A stretch of 64,000 bases of DNA from Aminipila terrae. GTDB lineage: Bacteria > Bacillota > Clostridia > Peptostreptococcales > Anaerovoracaceae. Position numbers and translations under genes: made by a program. This document shows, piece after piece, positions 18,830 to 28,364 of this stretch (position 1 is its first letter; every line of letters starts with the position of its first letter). The notes below the pieces were generated by a model, which worked only from the letters and a program-made list of their open reading frames with translations, ran no database searches and was not told the origin of the DNA. The DNA lies in NCBI RefSeq assembly GCF_010120715.1, contig NZ_CP047591.1, forward strand, positions 2,232,001-2,296,000, given 5' to 3'.

Positions 18830-20185
18830 TTAAGCAACGTTTTTCTGTTTGCTGAATATTGCACCGATAAACATGATAACTGCAAACACAATCAGATATG
18901 CTATGACAGCTTTACCATGTGAGAAACAAGCGGCAATAATCATAAATACGCAGCCTGCAAGAGCAAGTATAGGCATAAAGAAACGTTTAAATGCTGGTAA
19001 ATCCTTTTCCTTTTTAATCATCATAATGAAGATAGGGATATATAATGCGTAAATGGATACTATTGGAAGCTCTGATGAATCAAAACAGAAGAATCCAAAC
19101 CATGTAGGAGAAGCCAGGTTAGCACCATAGAAGAATAGCAGCCAGATAGCGCATAATAGTAAACCAATAACGGATGAATTTGTAGGCATATTGGTTACTT
19201 TGTCAACCTGACCAAAAATTTCAGGATTAGGTCCCTGCTTTCTGGAAGCAACAGAATAAATACCTCTTGTACAGCCAAGCATAAGTCCGTTCAGGGTACC
19301 CAGACATGAAATAATTACAAATACAAAGATAAGTGTACCGCCTACATTGGTAAACATTGTTTCAAATGCAAGTTTTGCTCCAGCTTCACCGCCTGCCATC
19401 ATAACTTCGTTAGTAACAGCTCCTGCAAGACCTACATAGTAAAGAATATATACTGCCATAATAATAAAGGTTCCGCAAACTAAAGCGATTGGCAGATTCT
19501 TTTTAGAATTCTTTAATTCGGCATTTATACTGGTAGCTACAATCCAGCCTTCATATGCAAAAGCTGTGGCAACTACTGCTGTAAATAAAGCATTTGAAGT
19601 GTTTACGTGATTTACCACAGTTGTGAAGTTATGTGCAGTCATACCGTTTCCAAGGCCTACAATAGTCCCGATAACAGCCATTAAAAATAATGGAATTAAT
19701 TTGATAACGGTTGTTGAAACCTGGAACTTACCTGAAAGTACAGGGGATAAAGTATTAAGGGCATAGCTTCCAATCAGGAAAAAGCATGAAATAGTCATAC
19801 ATGGACCGCCAACAATGTCCCACCCAAATAATACGCATGTATATCTGGCAGATACCCAGGCTAAAACGGATGTAAGTGTAGGATAATAAATAAGTGCCAT
19901 AAACCAGCCTACGTAGTAGCCATATTTACTGCCCATTGTGGCTTCTGCGTAGTCAACGATACCATTTACATATTGATATCTTGTTGCCATTACTGCGAAG
20001 GTATATGCGCATGCAATCATAATAAGACCACCGATTACCCAGGCTAAAATACCAAGAGGAAGGTCACCTCCAGTAGCATTTAGTACTTTTTCTGCTTTGA
20101 AAAAGACACCACTTCCGATTACTATGCCTACAACCATAGCAATTGCAGTAATCAGGCCATATTTTTCTTTTAATTCAGTTTTCAT
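18830..20185 (-). CDS. APC-family amino acid permease
   Basis: 451 residues from the ATG at 20185, chosen because GGGAG lies 6 bases upstream; the open frame extends 50 codons further in an A/T-rich, hydrophobic but unlikely stretch. Twelve or so membrane segments. First helix has the APC signature GIVIGSGVFFKAEKVL, binding the substrate alpha-amino and carboxyl groups. Helix 6 contains AFAYEGWIVATSINAELKNSKKNLP, typical of amino-acid/polyamine/organocation carriers of the LAT-like group. Substrate not deducible. No regulator adjoins it; its divergent neighbour is a response regulator. Confidence 0.88.
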   Translation of the reverse strand: MKTELKEKYGLITAIAMVVGIVIGSGVFFKAEKVLNATGGDLPLGILAWVIGGLIMIACAYTFAVMATRYQYVNGIVDYAEATMGSKYGYYVGWFMALIYYPTLTSVLAWVSARYTCVLFGWDIVGGPCMTISCFFLIGSYALNTLSPVLSGKFQVSTTVIKLIPLFLMAVIGTIVGLGNGMTAHNFTTVVNHVNTSNALFTAVVATAFAYEGWIVATSINAELKNSKKNLPIALVCGTFIIMAVYILYYVGLAGAVTNEVMMAGGEAGAKLAFETMFTNVGGTLIFVFVIISCLGTLNGLMLGCTRGIYSVASRKQGPNPEIFGQVDKVTNMPTNSSVIGLLLCAIWLLFFYGANLASPTWFGFFCFDSSELPIVSIYALYIPIFIMMIKKEKDLPAFKRFFMPILALAGCVFMIIAACFSHGKAVIAYLIVFAVIMFIGAIFSKQKNVA

Positions 20186-20412
20186 TTTCATCTCCCATTT
20201 CTTAAAAAATATAGTTATAATAACAAATAATAATAAAATTATTTTAGCACTAGAACAAAAAATAAACAATAAAAACTTAAACAATTTAAATAAGAGATAT
20301 GATAAAATTACATATAATATCTTTGTTTTAATCACAAACTTATCACTTTAACCGTTTAAGATATAATATAGAGATTTTAATGTGAAATGAAAAATAATAA
20401 AAGAGGTAAATT

Positions 20413-21084
20413 ATGAGTAAATTGTTAATTGTTGACGATGAAATTAAAATTAGAGAAGTTATAAGGGAATATGCTGAATTTAACAGTCATGAGGTAGATG
20501 AGGCTGCAGATGGTATGGAAGCTATAGGGCTCTGCAAACTAAATGATTACGATTTGATTATACTTGATGTGATGATGCCTAAACTGGATGGATTCTCCAC
20601 TTGCAAGGAACTTAGAAAATTTAAAGACACACCAGTAATCATGCTTTCTGCCAGGGGTGAGGAATATGATAAACTCTTTGGTTTTGAACTGGGGGTAGAT
20701 GACTATGTGGTTAAGCCTTTCAGCCCCAAGGAACTGATGGCAAGAGTTCACGCAGTACTGGCAAGAAAAGCTTCCGTTCAGCTTGCTGAGCAGGATATAC
20801 TTAATTTTAAGGGGTTATCTATTAATATTCCTGCAAGAACTGTCCTTGTGGATGGTGAGAAAATTGAACTTACACCAAAAGAATATGACCTTCTGTTTTA
20901 TCTGGCTAAAAACTGCAATCTTGCATTATCAAGAGATAAACTCCTGTCAGATATCTGGGGTTATGACTTTTTTGGTGATGACAGGACTATAGACACCCAT
21001 ATTAAAAACCTGAGAAACAATCTGGGACCATACAGAGATTTTATAGTTACCTTAAGGGGTGTAGGATATAAATTTGAGGCATAG
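20413..21084 (+). CDS. OmpR/PhoB-family response regulator
   Basis: 223 residues. Receiver domain 1-118 with acidic pocket Asp8/Asp9, phospho-acceptor Asp52 (LIILDVMMP), and Lys101 (VVKPFSPKEL). Winged-helix DNA-binding domain about 128-223 with LTPKEYDLLFYLAKN and the RTIDTHIKNLRNNLG recognition region. A GAGG site precedes ATG. The kinase follows after 2 bases, so the two are a cognate pair. Upstream, TTATCA-16-TATAAT (20340-20367) is a weak promoter candidate. Confidence 0.93.
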   Translation: MSKLLIVDDEIKIREVIREYAEFNSHEVDEAADGMEAIGLCKLNDYDLIILDVMMPKLDGFSTCKELRKFKDTPVIMLSARGEEYDKLFGFELGVDDYVVKPFSPKELMARVHAVLARKASVQLAEQDILNFKGLSINIPARTVLVDGEKIELTPKEYDLLFYLAKNCNLALSRDKLLSDIWGYDFFGDDRTIDTHIKNLRNNLGPYRDFIVTLRGVGYKFEA

Positions 21085-21086
21085 GC

Positions 21087-22517
21087 ATGAAGATTAAATT
21101 ACCTAAAATAAATTTTGACAAAAATAGTATAAATTTCAAACTGTGGGCTTATTTTATTCTATTTGCTGCATTTTTACTTTCACTTTTATGGCTTTTACAG
21201 ATATTCTTTTTAAATACTTATTATCAGGAAATGAAAATATCTGAAACCAACAGAATAGCCAATGTGATTGCAGATAAATATGGTAAACCAGACTTTGTAG
21301 AAACCATAAGGTCTTTATCTGTATCCAATGATATGTATATCCAGATAGAAACAGATGATGCCATATTGTTTTCTCCGGGAAATGAATCTGGGAGAATGCC
21401 AGTCTATATGTATTTACCTGAGATGAGTACTGTGCGGAAAATGCTGTTTAAAGATAACCAACGGAGTGCTTCTGTTATTATCCCACAGAAAAACCCTGGG
21501 CATGGAGACAGAAAAACCCTGGCATATGCCAGCTTTTTGGAAAAGACTGCAGATGACAAAGTGATTTTATATATTTTTTCTCCTTTGTTTCCGGTAGATT
21601 CTACTGTAGGAATCTTGAGAAATCAATTAATATATGTTACTATTATTTCACTATGTATGGCATTCTGTTTGTCATTTTATTTGTCAAACAGGATTTCCAA
21701 GCCTATAAGAAGTATAACGAAATCCGCAGAAAAACTGGCTGCTGGGCAGTATGGTGTACCTTTTGAGGGGGGGCACTATACTGAAATCATACAACTGGCA
21801 GATACTTTAAATATGACATCAGTGGAATTAGAAAAGACGGATTCCTTAAGAAAGGATTTAATTGCAAATGTTTCTCATGACCTAAGAACACCTCTGACCA
21901 TGGTTAAATCCTATGCAGAGATGATCAGAGATCTCTCCGGTGATAATCCTGAGAAACGAAAGGCCCATTTAGAGGTGATTATTGAGGAAGCAGACCGGTT
22001 AAATCTGCTGGTTAGTGATATGCTTGATTTATCCAGGCTTCAGACCCATGTCACACCTCTTGAAAAAAGTCAATTCAGCCTTTTGGAAGCTGCTCAAAGC
22101 ATTATACATTCTCTGGGCATATATGAAAGCCGTGATGGGTATAAATTTGTTTTGGATTGCCCGGAAGATATCATTGTAACTGCAGATGAAAATAAAATAA
22201 AACGTGTTATTTCCAATTTACTCAATAACGCCATTAAATATTGTGGTGAAGATAAGGAAATTGAAGTAAAAATCTTCAGTAAAGATGGAGCTGCAAGGTG
22301 TGAGGTGTCTGACCATGGAATGGGCATTGCCGCTGATGAGATTGATCAGATATGGGACAGATATTATAAAGCAAGTACACATCATGTAAGGGAAGTAAAA
22401 GGTACCGGACTGGGGTTATCTATCGTTAAGGAAATCGTATTACTTCATAAAGGTCGTTATGGAGTAGACAGTAAAGAAGGAGAAGGCAGTACCTTTTATT
22501 TTGAATTAAATAAATAG
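21087..22517 (+). CDS. sensor histidine kinase
   Basis: 476 residues. Two membrane helices (about 19-42 and 178-200) flank an extracellular sensor region of about 135 residues with no recognised domain. HAMP follows (SNRISKPIRSITKSAEKLAAGQYG), then HisKA with NVSHDLRTPL, phospho-acceptor His264, and HATPase with N box NLLNNAIKYC, G1 DHGMGI and G2 GTGLGLSIVKEI. No PAS domain, so it is unlike WalK. The stimulus is unknown. No target gene is contiguous: carD downstream has its own promoters. Confidence 0.92.
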   Translation: MKIKLPKINFDKNSINFKLWAYFILFAAFLLSLLWLLQIFFLNTYYQEMKISETNRIANVIADKYGKPDFVETIRSLSVSNDMYIQIETDDAILFSPGNESGRMPVYMYLPEMSTVRKMLFKDNQRSASVIIPQKNPGHGDRKTLAYASFLEKTADDKVILYIFSPLFPVDSTVGILRNQLIYVTIISLCMAFCLSFYLSNRISKPIRSITKSAEKLAAGQYGVPFEGGHYTEIIQLADTLNMTSVELEKTDSLRKDLIANVSHDLRTPLTMVKSYAEMIRDLSGDNPEKRKAHLEVIIEEADRLNLLVSDMLDLSRLQTHVTPLEKSQFSLLEAAQSIIHSLGIYESRDGYKFVLDCPEDIIVTADENKIKRVISNLLNNAIKYCGEDKEIEVKIFSKDGAARCEVSDHGMGIAADEIDQIWDRYYKASTHHVREVKGTGLGLSIVKEIVLLHKGRYGVDSKEGEGSTFYFELNK

Positions 22518-22555
22518 AATTAAAAAAAATTAAAGAGAAATTAGCAATTTTGTTA

Positions 22556-22584
22556 TTGACATAAAAAAAGCAGTATGATAAACT
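22556..22584 (+). promoter_or_regulatory. carD promoter P1
   Basis: TTGACA (22556-22561), 17-base spacer, TAAACT (22579-22584) with TG one base before the -10. Confidence 0.65.
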
Positions 22585-22599
22585 GAAAAATTTGTATGC

Positions 22600-22640
22600 T
22601 TGACATAAACCGAATTAGTAATATATACTAGAAGTATATA
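22600..22640 (+). promoter_or_regulatory. carD promoter P2 with overlapping palindrome
   Basis: TTGACA (22600-22605), 18-base spacer, TATACT (22624-22629). An 8-bp inverted repeat TATATACT (22622-22629) / AGTATATA (22633-22640) covers the -10 and likely start point. Confidence 0.6.
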
Positions 22641-22654
22641 TTGGAGGGATTGTT

Positions 22655-23128
22655 ATGTATACCGTTGGAGATAAAGTCGTGTATCCGATGCATGGTGCAG
22701 GAGTTATAGAAAAAATAGAAGAAAAGAAAATCTTAGGGGAAATAAGAAAATATTACATCTTAAAACTGCCTTGTGGGGATATGAAAGTGATGATTCCTGT
22801 TGAAAGCAGTAACAGTGTTGGCGTGCGTGAAATTATTTCTGAAGAGCAGCTGAAAGGAGTTATCTCCATACTAAAAGATGACTCTAGTACAATGCCGAGC
22901 AATTGGAACCGCAGATATCGGGAAAATATGGAAAAACTAAAGACGGGTGACGTAATAGAGGTCGCTGAAGTTGTCAGGAATCTGATTCGGATGGACAGAC
23001 AGAAAAAGTTGTCTACGGGAGAAAAGAAAATGCTTACTAATGCAAAACAGATTCTGCTTAGTGAAATAATTCTGGTAAGGGATATTGGACAAAACGAAGC
23101 AAATGATATTATTGATAAAGCAATTTAA
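22655..23128 (+). CDS. carD: CarD-family RNA polymerase-binding regulator
   Basis: 157 residues. N-terminal Tudor-like RNA polymerase interaction domain (YTVGDKVVYPMHGAGVIEKIEEKKI, 2-26, through about 60), then a helical C-terminal domain (NWNRRYRENMEKLKTGD, VAEVVRNLIRMDRQKKLSTGEKKML) that stabilises the open promoter complex in well-studied homologues. Length fits the family. Strong GGAGGG site. CarD often neighbours ispD/ispF in bacteria, matching its place here two genes upstream of ispDF. Confidence 0.93.
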   Translation: MYTVGDKVVYPMHGAGVIEKIEEKKILGEIRKYYILKLPCGDMKVMIPVESSNSVGVREIISEEQLKGVISILKDDSSTMPSNWNRRYRENMEKLKTGDVIEVAEVVRNLIRMDRQKKLSTGEKKMLTNAKQILLSEIILVRDIGQNEANDIIDKAI

Positions 23129-23212
23129 TCTTCGCTTATTGATAGTATTTGAGCTATAAACACTTCAAAAGAAATGGAGGGAAAAAACAGATTTGAAGGG
23201 GGGTGAAACAGG

Positions 23213-24316
23213 ATGTTAAAAAAACTTATAAGAATAATATTGACTATTGTTGGGGCCATTGTGGGATATGGTGTGTTCTTATTAAGTGAATTTATGTATG
23301 GCTTATCGGGGAATTCCTTAGAAAGTAAATTCACAGAAACACAGTTAGCAGTTACTGCGCTATGTTTTGCTATTATTTTTGGAATTATATTTTTTAGAGC
23401 AACACCTAGTCTTGGAAAACACAGCATCAAGGTAGCAAAGGGCATTGAGTCCGATTTGCAGGGGGTTTCTACAAATGATATAGCATCAGGAACATTTGGA
23501 TTGATTGTTGGATTGATTATTGCTTTTTTAGTCAGTCAGATTTATGCGACGATTCAGATTTTCTATATGGGTACAATTCTAAGCATCATTACGTATCTTA
23601 TCATGGGATACCTGGGTGTTATTATTGCAACAAAAAGGTTTAAAGATGTAACAAGTGCATGGCTTGCAAGAAGCAAAAGTGGACAGCCTTTTAAATCAAA
23701 AAGCAAACTTGCTGATGCTACACCAAAAATTCTTGATACCAGTGTAATCATTGATGGAAGAATAGCAGATATTATGAAAACGGGATTTATCGAAGGAAAT
23801 ATCGTGATACCTGAATTTGTATTATTGGAGTTACAGCATATTGCTGATTCATCTGATGGATTGAAAAGAAACCGGGGACGCAGAGGACTTGATATTTTAA
23901 ATAAAATACAGGAAGAATATGGTATTGATATTTACAATACCACATCTGAAAAATCTCTGGATGAGATTCCTGAAGTTGATGTTAAACTACTAAAGCTTGC
24001 GCAGATTATGAATGGGAAGGTTGTTACCAATGACTTCAACCTGAACAAAGTAGCAGGAATAAAAGGCGTTAAAGTCTTAAATATTAATGAACTGGCAAAT
24101 ACCTTAAAGCCAGTAGTGCTTCCTGGAGAGGACATGAAACTTTTCCTTGTGAAAGAAGGAAAAGAAAGCAATCAGGCCGTAGCATATCTTGATGATGGAA
24201 CTATGATTGTCGTTGAAGAGGGAAGAAGGTTTATAGGACAGAATGTAACTGTTACTGTAACAAGTGTATTGCAAACATCAGCAGGACGTATGATTTTTGC
24301 AAAACCAAAGAGATAA
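23213..24316 (+). CDS. membrane PIN-TRAM protein (YacL-like)
   Basis: 367 residues. Four membrane helices (about 5-25, 45-62, 95-112, 118-140), a PIN-type nuclease domain (about 173-285) beginning ILDTSVIIDGR with acidic Asp175 and Asp181, and a C-terminal TRAM RNA-binding domain (about 308-367). Homologue of Bacillus YacL, which sits in the same place upstream of ispD. Suggested roles are RNA cleavage at the membrane, unproven. Stop is 6 bases from ispDF start. Confidence 0.9.
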   Translation: MLKKLIRIILTIVGAIVGYGVFLLSEFMYGLSGNSLESKFTETQLAVTALCFAIIFGIIFFRATPSLGKHSIKVAKGIESDLQGVSTNDIASGTFGLIVGLIIAFLVSQIYATIQIFYMGTILSIITYLIMGYLGVIIATKRFKDVTSAWLARSKSGQPFKSKSKLADATPKILDTSVIIDGRIADIMKTGFIEGNIVIPEFVLLELQHIADSSDGLKRNRGRRGLDILNKIQEEYGIDIYNTTSEKSLDEIPEVDVKLLKLAQIMNGKVVTNDFNLNKVAGIKGVKVLNINELANTLKPVVLPGEDMKLFLVKEGKESNQAVAYLDDGTMIVVEEGRRFIGQNVTVTVTSVLQTSAGRMIFAKPKR

Positions 24317-24322
24317 AAATAT

Positions 24323-25462
24323 ATGTATAAAAACAAAAAAGTAGCTGTAATAATAGCCGCTGCCGGGTCTGGAAAAAGGATGGGCAGCGGCATTCCGAAA
24401 CAATTTTTAGAAATAGAAGGTAAGTCCGTGCTTGTTAAAACTGCTTTGGCTTTCAGCCAGAATCAGTATGTTGACGGCTTTTTTGTCGTTACGGGAAAGG
24501 ATTTTGTTGAAAGAACAGAAGAACTTTTGAAAAGTATGGATAAATTTATGGGAATTGCTGTAGGTGGTGCTGAACGGCAGGATTCAGTGTATAAGGGATT
24601 GGAAATGCTGCCAGAAGATACGGATTATGTATTAGTGCATGACGCAGCAAGACCTTTTATAACCCAGAATGTTATTGATTTGGTAATTGAAAAGTCTGTA
24701 GAGAAGGGAGCTGCGGTTGCGGCAGTACCAGTTAAAGACACCATAAAGACCGTTGATGAACAAGGGGTTTTTACAAATACATTACCGAGAGATCAGCTCA
24801 GGTGCATACAAACTCCTCAGGGATTTCAGAAGGAACTGCTTATAAAGGCCTATAAAAAAGCTTTTGCTGAAAATTATTATGGTACGGATGATGCGGTTTT
24901 AATTGAAAGGACAGGGTTCCCTGTACATCTGGTGGATGGAGATTATAGTAACATTAAGATTACAACAAAAGAGGATATGCCCATGGAATGCAGAATTGGT
25001 ACAGGATATGATGTACACAGATTAGAAAAAAACAGAAAACTAATTTTAGGAGGTGTGGAAATACCTTTTGAATCAGGGTTGTCAGGACACTCCGATGCAG
25101 ATGTTTTGGTGCATGCCATTATGGATGCACTGCTGGGTGCGGCGGCTTTAGGTGATATTGGAAGACATTTTCCAGATGCAGATGAAAAATATGAGGGTAT
25201 TTCCAGTATGAAGCTGTTGGAACATGTTTCATGGCTTTTAGAACGCAATGGATATGGTATAGGCAATATAGATGCAACCATTATAGCGCAGGCCCCCAGA
25301 TTGGCACCTTTTATAGATGAGATGAAAATAAATATTGCTGAAACTTTAAAAATAAGTCATAATAAAGTGAATGTAAAAGCGACTACAACAGAAAAACTGG
25401 GCTTTACCGGACGAAAAGAGGGTATTGCTTCAGAAGCTGTATGCATATTGAATAAAATTTGA
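24323..25462 (+). CDS. ispDF: bifunctional IspD-IspF (MEP pathway)
   Basis: 379 residues. Residues 1-222 are IspD (MEP cytidylyltransferase): VIIAAAGSGKRMGSGIPKQFL at 9-29, VHDAARPF, and Lys/Arg CTP-binding sites. Residues 223-379 are IspF (MECDP synthase): GTGYDVHRL with zinc ligands Asp230 and His232, and His264, then GHSDADVL and the TTEKLGFTGRKEGIA C-terminus. In Bacillus these are two genes; here they are one reading frame with no stop or start between. Both steps are on the route to IPP/DMAPP. Weak own binding site suggests coupling to the PIN-TRAM gene. Confidence 0.95.
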   Translation: MYKNKKVAVIIAAAGSGKRMGSGIPKQFLEIEGKSVLVKTALAFSQNQYVDGFFVVTGKDFVERTEELLKSMDKFMGIAVGGAERQDSVYKGLEMLPEDTDYVLVHDAARPFITQNVIDLVIEKSVEKGAAVAAVPVKDTIKTVDEQGVFTNTLPRDQLRCIQTPQGFQKELLIKAYKKAFAENYYGTDDAVLIERTGFPVHLVDGDYSNIKITTKEDMPMECRIGTGYDVHRLEKNRKLILGGVEIPFESGLSGHSDADVLVHAIMDALLGAAALGDIGRHFPDADEKYEGISSMKLLEHVSWLLERNGYGIGNIDATIIAQAPRLAPFIDEMKINIAETLKISHNKVNVKATTTEKLGFTGRKEGIASEAVCILNKI

Positions 25463-25479
25463 AGGAGATCTTATAGAAA

Positions 25480-27207
25480 ATGAAATTATCAAAAATGCAC
25501 TTAAAAACCTTACGAGAAGTGCCAAATGAGGCTGAAATTGCCAGCCATATTTTGCTTGTCAGAACAGGAATGATTAAAAAACTGGTATCAGGGGTTTATG
25601 GCTTTATGCCACTTGGCTGGCGCTCCATAAGAAAGATTGAAGAAATAATCAGACAGGAAATGGATGCCAAAGGAGCACAGGAAATACACATGTCTGCAGT
25701 TCAGCCTGCAGAACTTTGGATGGAATCAGGAAGGTGGTTCAAATATGGGCCTGAACTTTGGAGATTGAAGGACAGAAATGGAAGAGATTTTTGCCTTGGC
25801 CCTACTCATGAAGAAATTTTTACAGATATTGTGAGAAATGATGTAAACTCATACAGACAGCTTCCTTTAAATCTTTATCAGATTCAGACCAAGTACAGAG
25901 ATGAAGCCAGACCAAGATTTGGATTGATGAGAAGCAGAGAATTTATTATGAAGGATTCCTATTCTTTTGATAAAACCTATGAAGATTTAGATAAAAGTTA
26001 TGATGATATGTATGATGCTTATGAAAAAGTATTTACAAGATGTGGACTGACTTTCCGGCCTGTGGAAGCAGATACTGGCGCTATTGGAGGAAGCAACTCT
26101 CACGAGTTTACAGCATTATCTGAAGTTGGTGAAAGCGAGATTGCATACTGTGAAAAATGCAACATGGCAGCAACCACAGAAAAAGCTCTATGTGTAGATG
26201 CAGCAGCTTCAAAGGCAGCAGAGCTTCCTTTAGAAGAAGTGCACACTCCGGGAACAAAAACCATTGAAGAAGTATCGGCTTTCCTGAATATGGATCAGAC
26301 ACAGACTTTAAAGGCATTACTGTTTGTAACTTATGATGACAATGGTAATGACAATGGCTATGTGGCTGCTTTCGTAAGGGGCGACAGAGAATTAAATATG
26401 ATAAAACTTGTTAATGCATTAAATATTCCGGAACACGCCATTGGTTTTGCTGACGAGGCTAAAATGTCAGAAGCAACAGGCTGCGTAGGAGGATTTACTG
26501 GTCCTGTTGGCCTGCATGACTGTAAGATTGTAGTGGATAGTGAAATTCCTGGATTGAAGAATCTTTGTGCAGGAGCCTGCAAAGCAGACTATCACCTGAA
26601 AAATGTGAATTATGGCAGGGATTATAGTGCAGATATCGTTGCAGATATTAAAATGCTTAAGGCTGGAGACCCTTGCCCGGTATGTGGAGCTCCTGTAAAG
26701 CATGCAAGAGGGATTGAAGTAGGACAAGTCTTTAAGCTTGGAACAAAATACAGTGAATCCATGGGGGCTTACTATAAAGACGAAAACCAGAAGGATCAGC
26801 TTATTGTTATGGGTTGTTATGGAATAGGAGTTACCAGAACTCTGGCTGCTATTGTAGAACAGCACCATGATGAAAACGGCATTATCTGGCCAGTGTCGGT
26901 TGCTCCTTATCATGTGATTATTACGCTGTTGAGTCCAGAGGATGAAATACAGGCCAGAATAGCTGAAGATATTTACAGGCAGCTTGCCAGTGCAGGCGTA
27001 GAAGTACTGCTTGATGATAGAAAAGAAAGACCTGGTGTTAAATTTAAAGATGCGGATTTGATTGGTATTCCTGTACGAATCACAGTGGGCAGAGGTGCCG
27101 CTGAAGGAAAAGTGGAATATAAACTCAGAAGAGAATCCGATAAAGAAGAAATTTCTCCTGAAGAAGCCATTGCTAAAGCAATCACAATTATTAACGAGGA
27201 GAAATAA
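25480..27207 (+). CDS. proS: prolyl-tRNA synthetase, bacterial type
   Basis: 575 residues, the bacterial form. Class II motif 1 (EEIIRQEMDAKGAQEIHMSAVQ region), motif 2 YQIQTKYRDEARPRFGLMRSREF, the INS editing insertion (about 225-390, YbaK-like, removes misacylated Ala-tRNA-Pro), motif 3 GCYGIGVTRTLAAIVEQ, and the C-terminal anticodon-binding domain. GGAG site 10 bases from ATG. It occupies the place where Bacillus has gltX-cysE. Confidence 0.96.
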   Translation: MKLSKMHLKTLREVPNEAEIASHILLVRTGMIKKLVSGVYGFMPLGWRSIRKIEEIIRQEMDAKGAQEIHMSAVQPAELWMESGRWFKYGPELWRLKDRNGRDFCLGPTHEEIFTDIVRNDVNSYRQLPLNLYQIQTKYRDEARPRFGLMRSREFIMKDSYSFDKTYEDLDKSYDDMYDAYEKVFTRCGLTFRPVEADTGAIGGSNSHEFTALSEVGESEIAYCEKCNMAATTEKALCVDAAASKAAELPLEEVHTPGTKTIEEVSAFLNMDQTQTLKALLFVTYDDNGNDNGYVAAFVRGDRELNMIKLVNALNIPEHAIGFADEAKMSEATGCVGGFTGPVGLHDCKIVVDSEIPGLKNLCAGACKADYHLKNVNYGRDYSADIVADIKMLKAGDPCPVCGAPVKHARGIEVGQVFKLGTKYSESMGAYYKDENQKDQLIVMGCYGIGVTRTLAAIVEQHHDENGIIWPVSVAPYHVIITLLSPEDEIQARIAEDIYRQLASAGVEVLLDDRKERPGVKFKDADLIGIPVRITVGRGAAEGKVEYKLRRESDKEEISPEEAIAKAITIINEEK

Positions 27208-27210
27208 TGA

Positions 27211-27822
27211 ATGGAATTCATTTCTTTAATGGAATTAATAGGAACTGTAGCATTTGCAGCGGCAGGGGCACTGGTAGCCATCGATAAAGAATTGGATTAT
27301 TACGGAATATCAATTTTTGCCATAATAACAGCAGTTGGAGGGGGAATAGTCCGGGACGTGATGATTAATGTTCCCGTACCTGTTTCTCTTGCCAATCCTC
27401 TATATATTATAATCAGCCTGATTACAACGGCTGTAGTAATAATTTTTTATAAGAGGATTGTAAAATATCAGAATGTAGTAATGTTTTGCGATGCCATTGG
27501 ACTGGCAGCCTTCACGGCAATAGGTGCAGAAGTGGCACTGGTAAACGATGTTTATATGCCTTTTGTGGTTATAACGCTGGCTGTTTTAACGGGAACTGGT
27601 GGAGGCGTGATAAGAGATGCCATGTGTGGTGATGTACCATATGTTTTCAAAAAAGAGGTTTATGCTGTAGCTTCTATTTTTGGAGCAGTGATTTTTATGG
27701 CGATATATCCTTATTTTGGAAAACACGTGGCAGTATACGCTTCGTTTGGAGCGACGCTTGCTATCAGATTAATATCCATGAAGTTTAATTTACATCTTAA
27801 AAAGGTTGCAAAGCAAGGATAG
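27211..27822 (+). CDS. TRIC-type membrane channel (UPF0126 family)
   Basis: 203 residues, about seven membrane helices in two repeats. The repeats carry the family pattern: GTVAFAAAGALVAIDKELDYYG with TAVGGGIVRDVM, and DAIGLAAFTAIGAEVAL with TGTGGGVIRDAM. Members are trimeric cation channels related to animal TRIC; some older annotations call them glycine transporters. ATG 3 bases after the proS stop, so translation is probably coupled. Confidence 0.85.
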   Translation: MEFISLMELIGTVAFAAAGALVAIDKELDYYGISIFAIITAVGGGIVRDVMINVPVPVSLANPLYIIISLITTAVVIIFYKRIVKYQNVVMFCDAIGLAAFTAIGAEVALVNDVYMPFVVITLAVLTGTGGGVIRDAMCGDVPYVFKKEVYAVASIFGAVIFMAIYPYFGKHVAVYASFGATLAIRLISMKFNLHLKKVAKQG

Positions 27823-27832
27823 GAGTACATTT

Positions 27833-28348
27833 ATGTGGGCTGGTGGAGTACGAGTAATAATATTTGATGATGAAAAGAAGATATTAATGGTTAGACAGCA
27901 TCATGAAAACAAAGATATCTGGATGTTGCCGGGAGGAGCCATTGAAGAGCATGAAGATGCACGGCAGGCAGCTGCCCGTGAGGTCAAAGAAGAAACTGGT
28001 CTTGATGTAACCATAGAAAAATTAATCTGGCATGTGGAAGAGGTTTCAGATGTCCGGGGTCAAAGGTTTGTAAATTTCTTTTTGGGAAAAATCTGCGGGG
28101 GAGCGTTGGAACTTGGATATGATCCGGAGCTTTTTGGACAGGAACAGGTTATGAAGGAAGTTAAGTTTGTTTCCAGAGAAGAACTTAACTCTTTAGAAAA
28201 TATATATCCAGATTATTTAAGAGAAGAAATATGGGAGTTTATGGATTACTTTTTCGGACTGGAAAAGTTTGAGGGCCATATTGAAAAAGAAGTGCTGTCT
28301 GTGCTGAAAAAAAGAGATAAAATGTACGACAGCTTTAAATTAAGATAA
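27833..28348 (+). CDS. NUDIX hydrolase
   Basis: 171 residues from the ATG at 27833, which has GGAG 8 bases upstream; a TTG at 27806 would overlap the previous gene and has no such site. Complete NUDIX box at 35-57: G35-x5-E41-x7-REVKEETGL, with the metal-binding REXXEE glutamates. Substrate (nucleoside diphosphate linked to X) is not deducible from the box. Confidence 0.9.
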   Translation: MWAGGVRVIIFDDEKKILMVRQHHENKDIWMLPGGAIEEHEDARQAAAREVKEETGLDVTIEKLIWHVEEVSDVRGQRFVNFFLGKICGGALELGYDPELFGQEQVMKEVKFVSREELNSLENIYPDYLREEIWEFMDYFFGLEKFEGHIEKEVLSVLKKRDKMYDSFKLR

Positions 28349-28364
28349 TAAAGGAGAAAAATGT

